Of a stretch of DNA of 64,000 bases, positions 43,205 to 56,369 are shown piece by piece. The stretch's first letter is position 1, and every line of letters begins with the position of its first letter. The notes beneath the pieces were generated by a model that was not told the DNA's origin, ran no database searches, and saw only the letters and a program-made list of their open reading frames with translations. The position numbers were made by a program, and so were the translations under genes. Origin of the DNA: Brassica napus (Eukaryota; Streptophyta; Magnoliopsida; Brassicales; Brassicaceae). The DNA lies in the NCBI RefSeq assembly GCF_020379485.1, contig NC_063436.1, positions 15,765,389 to 15,829,388 of the forward strand. Reading direction: 5' to 3'.

Positions 43205-44355
43205 ATGGGTTGCGTTCAATGCAAATGTTGTAGCCGATACCCATCGTCATCATCAGAAGCCGCCTCTTCTCGTGGGCACGGACCAACCTCCAAGCCCCAA
43301 AACGACGCCGTTCCGAAGCCTCTCTCATCAACAACAATCCATGTCCCATCTCCCAGCTTCGAAATGGTCTACTCTGTTCTCTCCCAACGAGGCTACTACC
43401 CTGACTCGCCTGACAAAGAGAATCAAGACACTTACTGCATCAAAACCGAGCTCCAAGGCAACCCCAACGTTCACCTCTTCGGCGTCTTCGATGGCCACGG
43501 CGTGTTCGGGACTCAATGCTCTAACTTCGTCAAGAACAGAGTCGTTGAACTCTTGTCTGAAGACTCTGCTCTGCTTCAAGACCCAGAGAAGGCTTACAAG
43601 ACTGCTTTTTTAAGAGTTAACGAGGAGTTACATAACAGCGAGATAGATGATTCGATGAGTGGGACCACTGCTATTACAGTTCTTGTCGTTGGGGACAAGA
43701 TCTATGTAGCTAATGTCGGGGATTCGAGAGCTGTGTTGGCTGTTAAAGACGGGAGTCACAGGAACAGGATCTTAGCTGAGGATTTGTCTTATGATCAGAC
43801 GCCGTTTAGGACAGATGAGTGTGAGAGGGTGAAAGGGTGTGGAGCTAGAGTGCTGAGTGTTGATCAGGTCGAAGGGTTGAAGGATCCGAGCGTGCAGACG
43901 TGGGCTAGTGAAGAGAACGAAGGAGGTGACCCGCCTAGGCTTTGGGTGCAGAACGGGATGTATCCAGGGACGGCGTTTACTAGGAGCGTTGGTGATAGTT
44001 TAGCTGAGGGGATTGGTGTTACTGCTGAGCCTGAAGTGTCTATGGTTAAGCTTTCGCCGAATCATTTGTTCTTTGTTGTTGCGAGTGATGGGATCTTCGA
44101 GTTTCTTCCAAGCCAAGCTGTTGTTGATATGGTAAATTTTAAGACATAAAGACACAACTCTTTTGATGTGTTGTTTGTTTATCTATAGAATGTGATTGAG
44201 ATATGTGTTGTTTGCAGGTGGGGAGGTATGCTGATCCGAGAGATGGATGTGCAGCGGCTGCGGCGGAGTCATACAAACTGTGGTTGCAGCATGAGAATAG
44301 GACAGATGATATCACAATTATCATTGTACAGATTAAAAACTTGTCTAATGAATGA
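43205..44355 (+). CDS. Protein phosphatase 2C (PP2C35/At3g06270-like), predicted myristoylated
   Basis: Exons 43205-44131 and 44218-44355 encode 354 residues. The N-terminus MGCVQCKCC has Gly2 for myristoylation and cysteines for palmitoylation, implying plasma membrane attachment. PP2C motifs are [11 protein letters not shown] (metal-binding Asp), [20 protein letters not shown] with [31 protein letters not shown] and [10 protein letters not shown] at the end. It is a Mg/Mn-dependent Ser/Thr phosphatase of a plant clade separate from the core ABA co-receptors. If the intron is retained, the protein ends at VNFKT and loses the last metal-ligand motif. Confidence 0.94.
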
Positions 44356-45504
44356 TGATGATGATGATGGCATATGATTCACATTTTCTATTTGCCTCAT
44401 TGTGTTGTTTCTTTCTGTGTTTCTATGTCAGAGATTCATCATATATAGCAAAGTAAAAGTGTGTTGAAAAGAGATTCTTTTACTGAGTTACAAGATGTGT
44501 TTAATACAACATTTGGTCCAAAGAAGTTGATTTGTTGCAGAGATGAAAGCTATAGATACAATGTAATGGTGAAGCTTTCCTTAGATTTTTTCTGCAACAT
44601 CTGCTTTCAGTAGTCAATATTTGATTGATGATGATTAAGCTCTTTCCCACTGAACATGAAAAGTTGAAATGTGTTTAGTTTTGGTTTTGTATATTATTAT
44701 TATCTTTAAGTAAGGGAATGAGTAGATTAAAGTTTTAATGGCCGGCAGCTTTTTGAACTTTTATGGCAAAAAAGTCAGCCAACTTTTTGATCATTTGCAG
44801 CACAAAAGTCAGCCAATTTTTGTATTTTTATAGCACAAAAGTAAGTCAATTTTTTGCTCAGTTGTGATAAATTGCTGTGTTGTTTACTTGCTTTCCAAAA
44901 TTTAAACCAAAAAAAGGAGAAAAGTCAGCCAGTGTTGTTTTAGTTCTCTGAAAAAGTAAAGGTTTTTTCCTTGCAAAAGTTAATTTTTATGTTGGTGGAC
45001 ATTTAGGGTCTGATTGGTAACCATTCGAGAAACAAGAGGAACAAATAAAAAAGGAATGTTTGAGAATAAAATAGCAGGAATGAAAAGGAATGGCTGTTAT
45101 TTATCAATTTTAATAAGGAATAATTTTGTTCTTTAATTTTCTACAAAAAAAGAAATGAAAAGGAATGAGAAAGAATTATTATTCCTTGTGAATGGTGATT
45201 TTTTTTAGAAACGTTAGTAAATACGTTATTACTCGCCGTTCCCTGGTCACCATTCATACCCTACCAGTATTGCTATATGCTATAGATGCCATCATGCCAC
45301 AAAAAACGATACTAGCTCTACTTTAATAGTTGAAAGATTAGTATTACATTTGCTATAGGTATTTGGAATTCCTTGAGTAATAGTGTGTAAGCATGCATAT
45401 TAAATCATTAATCATAATAGCAGCATCTTCACCCTCTAGCTCAACTAAACTGACATGGAAACATGCAACAACATTAACACTAACAGAAAGAGATGAAGAA
45501 ACTT
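44356..45504. other. Intergenic with short repeats and a MITE candidate
   Basis: 3' flanks of the PP2C and SAC3B genes, which converge. Three imperfect units of CAAAAGTCAGCCAA type lie at 44770-44850. The MITE candidate at 45006 is listed separately. Confidence 0.45.
45006..45261. mobile_element. Candidate MITE, 256 bp
   Basis: Ends GGGTCTGATTGGTAACC and GGTCACCATTCATACCC are imperfect inverted repeats. The interior has GGAATG and CATTCC-like motifs facing each other. The target duplication is not clear, so the family is unassigned. Confidence 0.45.
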
Positions 45505-48500
45505 TCAAAAGTAAATGCAGAGCTTCTCAGCTATGCTGTTCTGTACCAAGTTACATTTCTCCAACAATTCATCTAATCTCTCACTTTCTCTATCCTTCAT
45601 CTTCTTCTTCTCCGCAGCTTCTCTTTCTTTATCCCTCAGCGTTCTCTCAGTTTCATCAGCTAACTCATCATCCTCAGTTATCATCATCACATCAATCCTT
45701 CTAGAAGCTTCTCTACTCTTCTCCAACATCGTCTCATCTATATCTCTATGATCATCGATAACCCTTTCTGTCTGAACCTGAGACGCCTTGAAGGGGCTGC
45801 AGCTGATTTGGATCATTTCACGAAGCAAAGGAAGATTCGGACGAGGAGACTGGTATGCTGCTTCTTCTTCAGACAAGAACTTATCAGCATAGCTCGAAGC
45901 TGACATGGTGAGGTCGGACTTCAGTACGTAAGCTGAGGAAGACGACGAATCTAGCAAACCCATTATCCGCCAGTTGAAGATCCTCTGGAAGATTCCGATC
46001 CATCTCGGGATGATATGGTAGTAGCTTGAGCTACGGAGTTCGAGTCTAGTGTTTCTTTGCACCATCACTCCTGCTTCTTTGGCGGCTAATGAGACTCCCA
46101 TAAGATTGCTTGTCTGTGTCAAGTACTCAACTAAGCATCCCTCGAGCCGTTGCGTATGGTTCTCTATCTCATCACCAGAAGCACATTTTTTGGTTAACCA
46201 TTTCAGATCATCTTCAAGACATGGAAGCTTACAGTTCTCGAGCATGGAGTTGAGTGGTTTGATGCTCTCTGCGCTGCTCCAGTCTAGGTTGGGTAAATAC
46301 TGCTTTAACATTAAATGTTCTTTTCTATTATCCTCTAGCAACATTGTTTCGGGGCAAGGCCAACCGATAGGATTTGCTTCAGCAGCAGAAGCGACGTTTC
46401 TTTTTGATGTTTCCAATGCGTCGTTGAAGGCTGATATGCAGATGTTAGGACCAAGTTCTTGATCCGGCATCTTCTTAAGCAACTCCAGTGAAAAACTGAG
46501 ATGAGTCAGAACGAGTTCTCGCGGTTTAACGTGATGGAGATTTGCTTGCAGAGGTGAATTTCCCGCAAGCCATTTAAGCCCGTCCCTTAGCCGTGAATCG
46601 CTGAAAAAACGAACTTCATGTCCCTTCTGAGATTTATTAGCGATAGAGACGATGGTGAAGCTTGCGATCTTTGATTTGTTAATATCATGAAGGCCTAGCT
46701 CAGAGACGAGGTTGGTATCAGGATCCACGCTTTCACGGTTGCTTGAGCTGATTATAACGAGAAGGGGAAGGAGTGAATCGTTTGGTACTGATTGAAGAAT
46801 GCGGTTAAGCTGTTCTCTCTGGTGATTCAGAGGGAGGTCTTTAGATGCAAGGAAAAGAACTGCACTTGCGCCACGTGTTGCTTCACAGAGAGCTTTATCA
46901 GCTTCCACATCCCTAGCTACTGAAAGACAACATCCACTTTCAATCCATTTGTTCCATACCGATACACCGGGGGCTGAAAACAGCAGATTCTCATCGGGGA
47001 CGGTATGTTCTGTGTGAGGGATAAGCTTTGATAATAACCAACGACTGGCTGCTGAATGTGTATCTTGACTTGAGGTGTTAACTGATTTAGCCTGAGTACA
47101 TAAGATGACCTTCCAGCATATGCATTTTGAGTCTGGATTCCTTTCGAGTAGTGTATCAGCTATCACATCTGAAATATTCAGCCTTGACCATGATTTTTCA
47201 CGTTCTTCAAATCTCCTCTTCATTGCTTGATCAATGTCAAACTCACCACACGGCCTAGATTGCTGTGTATGAAGTGAGAAACGAGATTAGACTACCAACC
47301 TCGTTAGTAAATGCATCAAAGACTTTCAATGCTTGCTTGACAAAAGGACCAATGATCAGCACATGTTACGGGGAAGGAAACTGAAACTTACATCAGGTTT
47401 GCTGAATCGGATAGGTGTGCCCAGGGATAGAGAACTCAGTGCAGCCGTTGCAGCTAACTGTCGACGCTCCCGTAATTGACTTTGGCGTGAAGACCACCGC
47501 TTCCATAATCTGTGAAGATTCAGAAAAGAAAAGTTAGAAAGAGTAACCTACACCAATTATCAACTTGCATGAGAAGGTACACCTTATCATCAATTTAAGT
47601 TTTGCCTTCGCCACTTCCTCGTCATATTGATTTGTGATGTCCTCAGTTCCATCCTCATCTTCCTGTTCAATGTCATGGAGTCCCTCTTCCATGGTACCAG
47701 TCATCGCAGCTTCAGGTACTGATTCTTCCAAAGCAGATATGTTTTCTACAATCGTCGGAGACTCTGAAATGGTAGTTACAGGCAAACTCTCCATTGGCGT
47801 AGACTTCGGACTTTGTTGCAAAGTAGGTTCAGGCACAAGATTCATTTGCATATGCGCTACAAATGGAAATTTAATTTTCGCAGGAGATGAACTAGTGTGG
47901 CCGTCATTAGGTTGTTTCTTCAGATTCGAGGATACAGCTTGAGGAAATCCAGGAGAACCAAAAGGAGAACTGAACTTCAGGGGAGAATGAAATCCACCAG
48001 CCGGCGTAAGGTCATTTTGTTTCTGTTGATCCACTGCTGGATTTATAACAGGTGGCCACACTGGATTTATTACAGATGTTCTCACTGGCTTGTCCTCCTC
48101 CAGTAAGAGGGAAGTCTTCGAGTCGGTCATTTCTTTATCAACTGGACGCACTGATGTTTGTTTCTTAGGACTTTGAGCAGGCGGTATTTGCTGTTTATAG
48201 GTGGCAATAAGCGGTTTATGTCCTTTATTCGCTTCTGTCGGCAATGATGACAACGGAGAGGGAGCAGAAACATTTTCATCCGTCGAGGGAGCAGAAACAT
48301 CTTCCACAATGGTTCTTGACTTTTTCATGTGAACAAGTTTTGAGCATTTTGTTTTATAGTCCGTATCAGCATGGAGAAATAGGCCATCCTTTACCATGTA
48401 TGGCTCTTCAAACACTTTTATTGAAAATCCATGGTACTCCAACAGGGCTTCTATGTCCTCTTCCTAAATTCCATCACCAGAAGAAAAATGTAAGACCTCT

Positions 48501-51500
48501 AGCAATTACTCTGTCACAGCCGACCACAAAAAGGATACACCAAGTAGCAGATTGATGGAAAATTACCTCCATCCCTATCCAATTTGACGTATCTGAAACT
48601 GGGATACCCTGATTATTTTGGAGACCCGAGTGCAGAGAAGCAAGTGCCTGAGTTCTTAGCTGATAAAACAGAATAAAGCTTAGATCTCGGTTAATTAACC
48701 ACACACCAATATTGGTAAGAATATAACTTTTGAACCTACACCACAAATAAGCCTTACCTTCGAAAAATGTGCATGCATTAGACATGCTTGAAGATAGCTT
48801 GCTTTCCGTGCGAGGCGAAAGAAGGCGATAAAGTTGCCAGTTCTACAAGCTCTGAAATTGCACAATAGTTCCAATACTTAGACCAGGTTAACAAACTAAC
48901 ACCCAAAAACAAGTCCAAGGAGCTACCTGGCTACATTGCGGGCAAAGAGAACTTCTGACGTTTGCCTTATTTCTGGAGTCATGTTAGCAAGATCAAGAGA
49001 AAGCTCAGAAGGTTCAACCTAACAGGAAGAATTTATCGTCAGGTTAAGAACTTGGCACAAAATTCTGAGCGCAAATTTCAGCAAAAAAGTATTTACCTTA
49101 TAGCCAGGGTGCTTGTCGAGTTTGAGAAGAGCATAATAGCCACGGAACTCTTTTTCTGTAGGAACAGTTATTCCTCTCTTCCTGTGATCATCATACATTT
49201 GAAACAACTCAACAGATGTCTTGTTCATCTGCTCAATATTCAGGTGCGCATCAAACCCCTCCGAAAAGCCCTCTCCTTTAGTATATTCGCATAGCTCATG
49301 CATTGCAAGGATGTGAAGTCTTATCTATACCAAGGAAATCAATAGTAAGAGATATCCAAAGCAGAATACTGCTTGTTATCATGTTTAATGGGCTTTATAT
49401 AAGATCGGAAAACACAAACCATTTGCTCCAGCAAAGTTATAGCTTCTCGGTTGAAAATATGTTGCATTCTTAGATCCATTCGAATAGCTCTCATCCTATC
49501 CCATAAGAAGTTGTACATGCCAAGAAAGTTTTCATTGTACGGTCGGTCTAGCAAACTTAGCAAATATTCCATTGTATTCTGCAGGATTGGCATAGGTCGT
49601 ATCAAAATTGCTTCTCGCTCCGCCGTCCTGGTATACTATTCAAAGGCAAATATATAAGTAGTCATCAGAGTGAATAGGTAGCCTAGCATCTGACATCTTA
49701 AGAAAGAATCTGACGATAAATTGATATGAAAGGTAAACTTACTTTCTTCACGGCAAGGAATTTGCTCGTCTGGTTCCTATCTCCATCCACACGCTCATAA
49801 TGGTCCAAGTCCCCCTTCCTTTCACGCTCTCCTCGTTCCGACTCTGGAAAGATGAACAAGAAAAACCTCAATATATTTGTTCTACAATCACATAACTCAC
49901 TACAACTAGACATCAATATGGGCAAGATCAATTTTGTTAGAAACAAAACTGTTATTTAATCAGATAAAATAAATCAAAGACTACACTCAGTGTCTTTTTA
50001 TAAGCATGTCTCAGCGTATGCTTACCAGGACACATGTCAGGGCATAATCCAACGATAAGAGAGGGTTGCTCCGAGCTTTCATATTCAGGCAAGGCATCCC
50101 TGCTTGATTCCAGTGAATTGAATGTTTGTTTGTTGTCCAGAGGCTTCACAGTTTTATTTACGGATGATTTAGTAAGTTGAGTATCAACAGGACGGGCTGG
50201 AACAGGGTCTAGTTCACCCTTGAAGCGGGCCAGTCTCTTTGCCCTGGCTTGTTCTTCTCTGTACAAAACGCACACAGTTCATAAAAACTTAAGAACTAGT
50301 CCACATATTTATTTTTTTAATTAGTTTAATTTACCCTTCAGTACAATCTCGAGAAGGAAAAGAGTTTCCCAGGATATCCTCTTCCACTGGATATGAAGTT
50401 GGAGATCTCGTCCTTTTTGTTGCAGGTGAACTGTTTGCCTTACCCGCACTATTGAAATTATTTAGAGAGGAGGGCTGCACAGGAAATTGGGAATCCGAGC
50501 TTCTTGAAAGCATAAATGACTTTGCGCCTGACGCAGGAGGAGATGTCGAAAGCCTACCATACAGTCAGCATGCTTAAATAAGAGCCAGATAGAGAAAAAA
50601 AAAAACAGATTTGTTGCAAGAGCACTAAAGATAGAGCTACAAGAGAAATAAGAATGGTTTCACAGGCTAGTAAGAGAAAAAATTTGCATGAAACCATTTA
50701 CTTTAAACGTAAATACGGCAATACGCTTATACACCAATTTGCTAACGATATAGTTTCTTAAGATTGTGACTTAACCTGCCATTCATAAGTACACGTAGGA
50801 AAGGGGGACGGAAACACAATAATAAGCTTACAAAATATGGTGAGTCATCATGCTGTTTACCTTCTTTTTGTTGCTTCCTGAATTTCAACTGATTCATGTG
50901 CGTACGGGAATGAAGAGCTTGGGGTTTGTTCTTGCTGGATCAACCGATTGGGATTGCTCCTCGACCTAACAGGATTATTGTCCGCAGAAGGAGAGCGTCT
51001 TCAAAAACATGAGAAAAAGAACGAGGACGCAAGTTTCAAAAGTGAGACGACAGACAATAACAGTATAGAAATGAAGGAGGAAAGACACATATATGGTTCA
51101 AATTACTATCTAAAAAGAACGAGGACGCAAGTTTCAAAAGTGAGACGACAGACAATAACAGTATAGAAATGAAGGAGGAAAGACACATATATGGTTCAAA
51201 TTACTATCTATAATAACACATGTGAGATATTCCATGACATTTCTGTACCAAGAGCACAGAGGGAGGGAGAGACCAAAACATTTATGACACTGACAAGAGA
51301 AAAAAAGCTTACATCCAAGTGTGGCTAGATGGCTGCTGAACATCATCTACCAAGCTGCCATTCTCGAAATCTGATACTGGCGAATGATTTATTCGAGGAA
51401 ACCCCAAACTCCGACCAGGAAGATCTGACTGACTGGAAGACAAAAATTGAGGACTTTTAGATTTATATTAGGTACATCAAAAAGCATTATATCACTAAGC

Positions 51501-53409
51501 ATCACAGCCAAGCGTATGACTGGTAAATTTCTAGCACCGAGAACACAACAAACTCTTGAAACCTGAAAGAGAACTGTACATGAGCGCAGAACACAGGTGT
51601 ACAAACTTTCGCAAACGGGCAAGTGTTAAGAAAGTCAAGGATATGAAAGTGCTACAGAACGGACGAAATGTCTATTGCACAAAGAGGTTGCTGTCATAAA
51701 TTGCCTTCATCTAAAAGAAATGGAAGAAAAATGACCTTTTCCTTTTTGAATCTTGTGATCGACCAATCTCAACAGCATCAGGTCCACTTCTCGAAAGAGT
51801 GTGTGATATACTAGCTGCAGATGTGGCTAGACTATGTTTACCCTGATCCTTCAGTAAGTTCCTTGACTCATCATGCCCAAACTGAGGATTTAAAGTAGGC
51901 CTGCTAGAAAAAATAAAACAGGTGAAATTCAGGGAATTCGTCAAGAACAATCCAACAGCTTGTTGCTAAACCTATGGATTTTCAAAGCCACTGCCACCGT
52001 TACACCGTAAGCCCTTATGTATTAGGCATTGGGATGGGCAGAGAAACCTATAGCACTTCGAAAACCCTGCTCTCTCATCCTACTGCTATATTTACTATTG
52101 CAGAAAACTGAAAACATTTTAATTGTGTGATTAACACTGCTGCCAAGCTGTGAAATATCACACTCTTCAAAGTGAAAATAACAAACGTAGACTTTTTTAC
52201 CTCTGAATTCCAGGAAATTGGTAAGGTCTCACAGAAGGGCTTGGACGTGGAAAACCTTCTGAACCCCATTGTATTCCATTGACAGGTCCTGGACTCCTGA
52301 AAAAAACATAGCAGCAAAGTGTTCCATTCATAAAATTCAACCAGAACTTTCACCAAACGAAAATAAAAAATCAAAGCGAAAGAAATAGATAAACTGGTTA
52401 ATCCCATCACCAGCTGTGTCAGATCAAAGTTTTCCCAAAGACCATGTACACGCATATAAGGAGGTACAAAAAGAAAGAAAGCCATAAGAGTAAAAAAAAA
52501 TCTCTAACCTCTGAGTTCCACCAGGCCGGTAAGGTTGTCCCGAGGAAGGTGAGGGATTTTGAAAAGCCAAAGGAGATGGTGTTCGATTCATTGGAGGACT
52601 ACTGCTACAAAATCCACGATAAATTAGTACAAGGAAAACTTAATAAAACAAGTAACCACCCTAAAACTTGAAATAAAAAAAATAAAGATCAAGCCATTAA
52701 AAAAATAAAGATCAAGCCATGATGAGGTTAAGAATGTCTAACCTTTGTACCCCACCAGGTCGGTAAGGTTGCCCTATAAAAGGTGGAGAGTTCTGAAAAC
52801 CCGAAGGAGGCGGTGCCTGCTGAACTGAAGCACCACTACAAGCAACCAATACGAAGGTTCGTAAGTAAATGACATAGAAAGTTAAAGCACTTAAGAACAC
52901 AATCTCCCCATAAAGAGGTTCCACAGCTCACAAACAACCTAACATTCTCGCATAGAAACAAACCGGAGCTGTAAAGCAAAGTCTAATCTAACCTCTGAGC
53001 TCCACGTGGTCCAAAAGATTGTCCTCCATAAGCTGAATGAGACGCTGGTGGCTGAATTGGAGAATTGCTACAAGAAAACAAATTACAATCGCAATAAGCA
53101 CATGGGCTTCAACACCTGAAGCTTAGAGGCTGCCTAATTGATATTAGAACACAATTTCACAGAAAACTCAAGATACTTCTCACTCTCGCGCGATCCTAAA
53201 CGCTTCAATTGAGAGCGCAATAGATTCATAGCGTAAAATCAATCTAAAACCTCAGAAGAAGAAAAAAGGCTTAATACATCCATACGGAATCGAAAATCAT
53301 ACCTGGTGGTTTGAGTAGGAGGAGCAGAAGAAGCGCCAAACGTTGTAAACGGCGATGGCTTGGAGCTCATCGCGGGTCCTACATCTTTTCCGAAAGGCTT
53401 AAACGCCAT
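45505..53409 (-). CDS. SAC3B: SAC3B-like SAC3/GANP protein of the TREX-2 mRNA export complex
   Basis: I assembled 19 exons from ATG 53409: 53303-53409, 52993-53067, 52743-52835, 52509-52604, 52201-52296, 51736-51903, 51313-51432, 50861-50998, 50335-50553, 50026-50258, 49743-49843, 49420-49635, 49097-49324, 48927-49018, 48758-48851, 48567-48659, 47583-48463, 47392-47509 and 45505-47262. They sum to 1642 codons including the stop, with every junction in frame. The N-terminus is disordered, FG- and Pro-rich. The SAC3/GANP domain spans exons 10-16 (LIVGLCPDMCP, AEREAILIRPMPILQNTMEY, FRGYYALLKLDKHPGYK, CRTGNFIAFFRLARKASYLQ). The C-terminus is helical, ending in a coiled coil. In Arabidopsis SAC3B supports mRNA export and limits gene silencing. 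Confidence 0.93.
51013..51208. repeat. 98-bp perfect tandem duplication in SAC3B intron 7
   Basis: The block from 51013 is repeated from 51111 with no differences seen. Both lie between exons 7 and 8, so coding is unaffected. Perfect identity suggests a recent event. Confidence 0.95.
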
Positions 53410-53819
53410 CTCTGTAAGCTAATTTCTCTATTGATTCTTTCTTCAACCTTCGAATCGAAACGAGACCAAATCGAGTTTTCTCCTTCGCTCTCCGTCGTGA
53501 CTTTCCCGGCGAGGATGTTTATTTAATCTTTTTTTACTTATACGACGTCGGTTCGAGGCTTCGCATTAAACCGAAGAGATCTCATGCTTGGGCCTGGGCC
53601 TTGATATTTTAAAGCCTTGACTCTATTTTATGGGCTTTGTATTGGTTATTATTACAAACCACGTGCGAATGTCGTCGCCATCTCTCGTTAGGTAGATCAT
53701 CAACTTTTCATTACCGTTGACATTTTTGTCCGAAGAAGTGAAAATAAAAAAAAACTTTCCCTCGTTATTTTCCTGGAAAAAAAGAAGTAAACTTTTCCCA
53801 GTTTTAGATCTCTCCGAGT
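53410..53819. promoter_or_regulatory. Shared divergent promoter of SAC3B and P4H2
   Basis: Only 410 bases separate the two start codons, which point away from each other. Core promoters and both leaders must fit here. The central part has an ACGACGTCGG palindrome-like motif near 53541 and GGGCCTGGGCC near 53591, which resembles paired TCP-type GGGCC sites. Confidence 0.55.
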
Positions 53820-55705
53820 ATGTCTCGCGGCAGATTGTTGTTGCTCTTCGTTGCTCTCTTCCTCGTCCAGCTTCAGTCATCAACTTCTCTGATTAGTTCT
53901 CCAAGTTCTATCATCAACCCTTCTAAAGTCAAACAGGTTTCTTCAAAACCCAGGTTTGGTTTTCCTCAATCCTCGAGTAAATTTCGAAACTTTGAGCTTC
54001 GATTTTGTATACTTTTGTCATGAATCTGAGAAATTTTGGGTCAGGGCATTTGTGTATGAAGGTTTTCTAACGGACTTGGAATGTGATCATCTGATCTCAC
54101 TTGTAAGTGTAAACTAAATCTTTTGGGTTTGATTTCAATTCGAATGTTTCTGATTTTTTTTCTTTTTTTTTGAAAATAAGGCGAAAGAGAATCTGCAGAG
54201 ATCTGCGGTTGCTGATAATGATAACGGAGAGAGTCAAGTTAGTGACGTTCGGACCAGCTCCGGCACGTTTATCTCCAAAGGAAAGGTGACAAGTTCCTCT
54301 GTTTCGCTTCCATGTCTGATGAATTAATTAGTATTAGATTAAGGCCGGATCTGATATTATGGGGGGTGATAGACATTTATCAAGAACAATGTTTCACTAG
54401 ACTGTGACCAAATCCGGCTCTGATTAGATCTCTAGTTGACGCACATATTGGATTGGTTTTGAGTTACACTGATCATGTTTACGGAGCTTTTTAAATAAGC
54501 CTCCTGGATCTTGGTAGATTTGTCATTGATGGTTACTACTAGGACTACAAGGTTTAAGAGCTAGTTGCTAGTCAACAAAATATCCATCTAAGTATCTATG
54601 ATTATCAGTCATGTGTTATGGTTGGTACTTAGTAAGGATTACAATCTTCATGTAAATCTTGTTTTGCTTAATCACAGGATCCTATTGTCTCTGGAATAGA
54701 GGACAAGCTCTCTACATGGACATTCCTCCCAAAAGGTAACAAAGACATTCAAGTAACAAGGAACCTTAACTCTTGTTGAGTTTGTTGAAAGGCTTTTCAG
54801 AATATGTTATGATTGTTTCTAAGTCGTTACACTCTCTGGTAACAGAAAATGGAGAAGACCTTCAGGTGTTGAGATATCAGCACGGTCAAAAATACGACGC
54901 TCACTTTGACTACTTTCACGACAAAGTCAACATCGCCCGTGGTGGACACCGCATAGCAACGGTTCTCATGTATCTTTCCAATGTCACAAAGGGTGGAGAA
55001 ACTGTCTTCCCTAATGCAGTGGTTTGTATTCACACTAAACCCATCACTTCCCCACTTATATAAACACAATGAACACTTTGGTCTGGTCTCTGATGAACAT
55101 TTATGCTGCAGGAATCTTCTCGCCGCAAGCTTTCTGTAAACAAAGATGATCTTTCTGAGTGTGCAAAGAAAGGAATCGCTGGTAAGCTACTACAAAACTT
55201 ATCACAAGTTCCTCTAGATTTAGGGGCCATTAGGCGATTTATTAAAGATTTTAACTAAATTTGTTTTTTTTTTTATAAATTTGAGGGCCTAAAATTTTGT
55301 TTTTGAGAGCATGTATCTATGTAATTTTTTTCGAAAATTTTGGGGGTCTATAAGGCCAATGTTTTGTTAGGCTCTAATTTAGAATGTTGTAAACACATGT
55401 TTTATTTAGTGAAACCGAGGAAAGGAGATGCACTGTTGTTCTTCAACCTCCACGAAGACGCAACTCCAGATACATTGAGCCTTCACGGAGGCTGTCCTGT
55501 GATTGAAGGAGAAAAATGGTCAGCAACTAAGTGGATCCACGTGGACTCGTTCGATAAGATTGTGACGCATGACGGTAACTGTACGGATGTAAACGAGAGC
55601 TGTGAGAGGTGGGCGGTGCTTGGAGAATGCGCAAAGAATCCAGAGTATATGGTGGGAACTCCAGAGCTCCCTGGAAACTGTAGACGTAGCTGTAAAGCTT
55701 GTTAA
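53820..55705 (+). CDS. P4H2: Prolyl 4-hydroxylase P4H2-like, with C-terminal ShK domain
   Basis: Seven exons: 53820-53953, 54045-54102, 54181-54285, 54678-54735, 54846-55021, 55112-55181 and 55410-55705, giving 298 residues. The N-terminal hydrophobic segment (GRLLLLFVALFLVQLQSS) targets or anchors it in the ER/Golgi. The 2-oxoglutarate/Fe(II) domain has the HxD pair in QKYDAHFDYFHD, the distal His in TLSLHGGCPV and the Lys binding 2-oxoglutarate in GEKWSATKWIHVD. The last 40 residues are a six-Cys ShK-like domain (CTDVNESCERWAVLGEC .. CRRSCKAC). P4Hs hydroxylate proline in extensins and arabinogalactan proteins, allowing O-glycosylation. Arabidopsis P4H2 acts in root hair growth. Confidence 0.95.
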
Positions 55706-56166
55706 TTAAAAGAGTTTAAATTTATCTTCTCTTTGTACCATTAAGTACTTCTTATATTGATCTGAGCTTCGTTTTCACTGTTCTTGAATCAGTTACTTTT
55801 TTTTTCTTATCAATAGACTCTCCGTTTCAATTAGGTCCTATAAGGATGATCGTTTTTCTAGCTTGACTTATAGGTCAAGTTATGCACAGTGAGAATTAAA
55901 CAAGAGGAGTTTTATTAGAAGAATATGTGATTGAAACAGTCATATCATTATCATAATGAAGTATATGTTCTCAGGAGGGGAGTTAAATGTGTTTTATACA
56001 TTCTAGTAATGCATTTAACATTCCTTCTCTATGAAATGGTATCATTGCAATATAATAGTATCTTACAAAATGCAAAATAACAGGTTCTTTGCAGATGAAT
56101 CTGTTTGTCTTTGTTTTGCCTTTTTGCTTCTGGTTTGATACCGGTTAAGAAAATGTCATCGGTCTG

Positions 56167-56369
56167 CAGGGCCGGACCTGACCACAAGCTGGTCAAGCAT
56201 GAGTTTGGGGCCAATATATTTATAAACAATTTTGGGGGCCAATTTGATAAGAAATTTTGTTCATTCAGTGGCTGAATAAGCTGTTTCATTTGTCAAGGTG
56301 CTTAATATTGTTTTTGGGGCCAAAATTTTTTGACTGCTTTTAACTTTAGAAAACTCAGGCACGGTCCTG
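56167..56369. mobile_element. Small non-autonomous hAT-like MITE, 203 bp
   Basis: Ends CAGGGCCGGACCTG and CAGGCACGGTCCTG form an imperfect 14-bp inverted repeat. The flanks TCGGTCTG and CCAGTCTG match at 6 of 8 bases. GGGGCCAA motifs recur inside. Similar GGGGCCA/GGCCAA sequence sits in P4H2 intron 6 (about 55221-55370). Confidence 0.65.

Noticed and set aside
51001..51208. Possible CRISPR-like or satellite array
   Set aside because: Only two copies of a 98-bp block with no spacers; a simple tandem duplication in a eukaryotic intron.
54340..54425. Mini-MITE in P4H2 intron 3 (GGCCGGATCTGAT and AATCCGGCTCTGAT)
   Set aside because: Motifs are partly inverted and partly direct, with no clear ends or target duplication.
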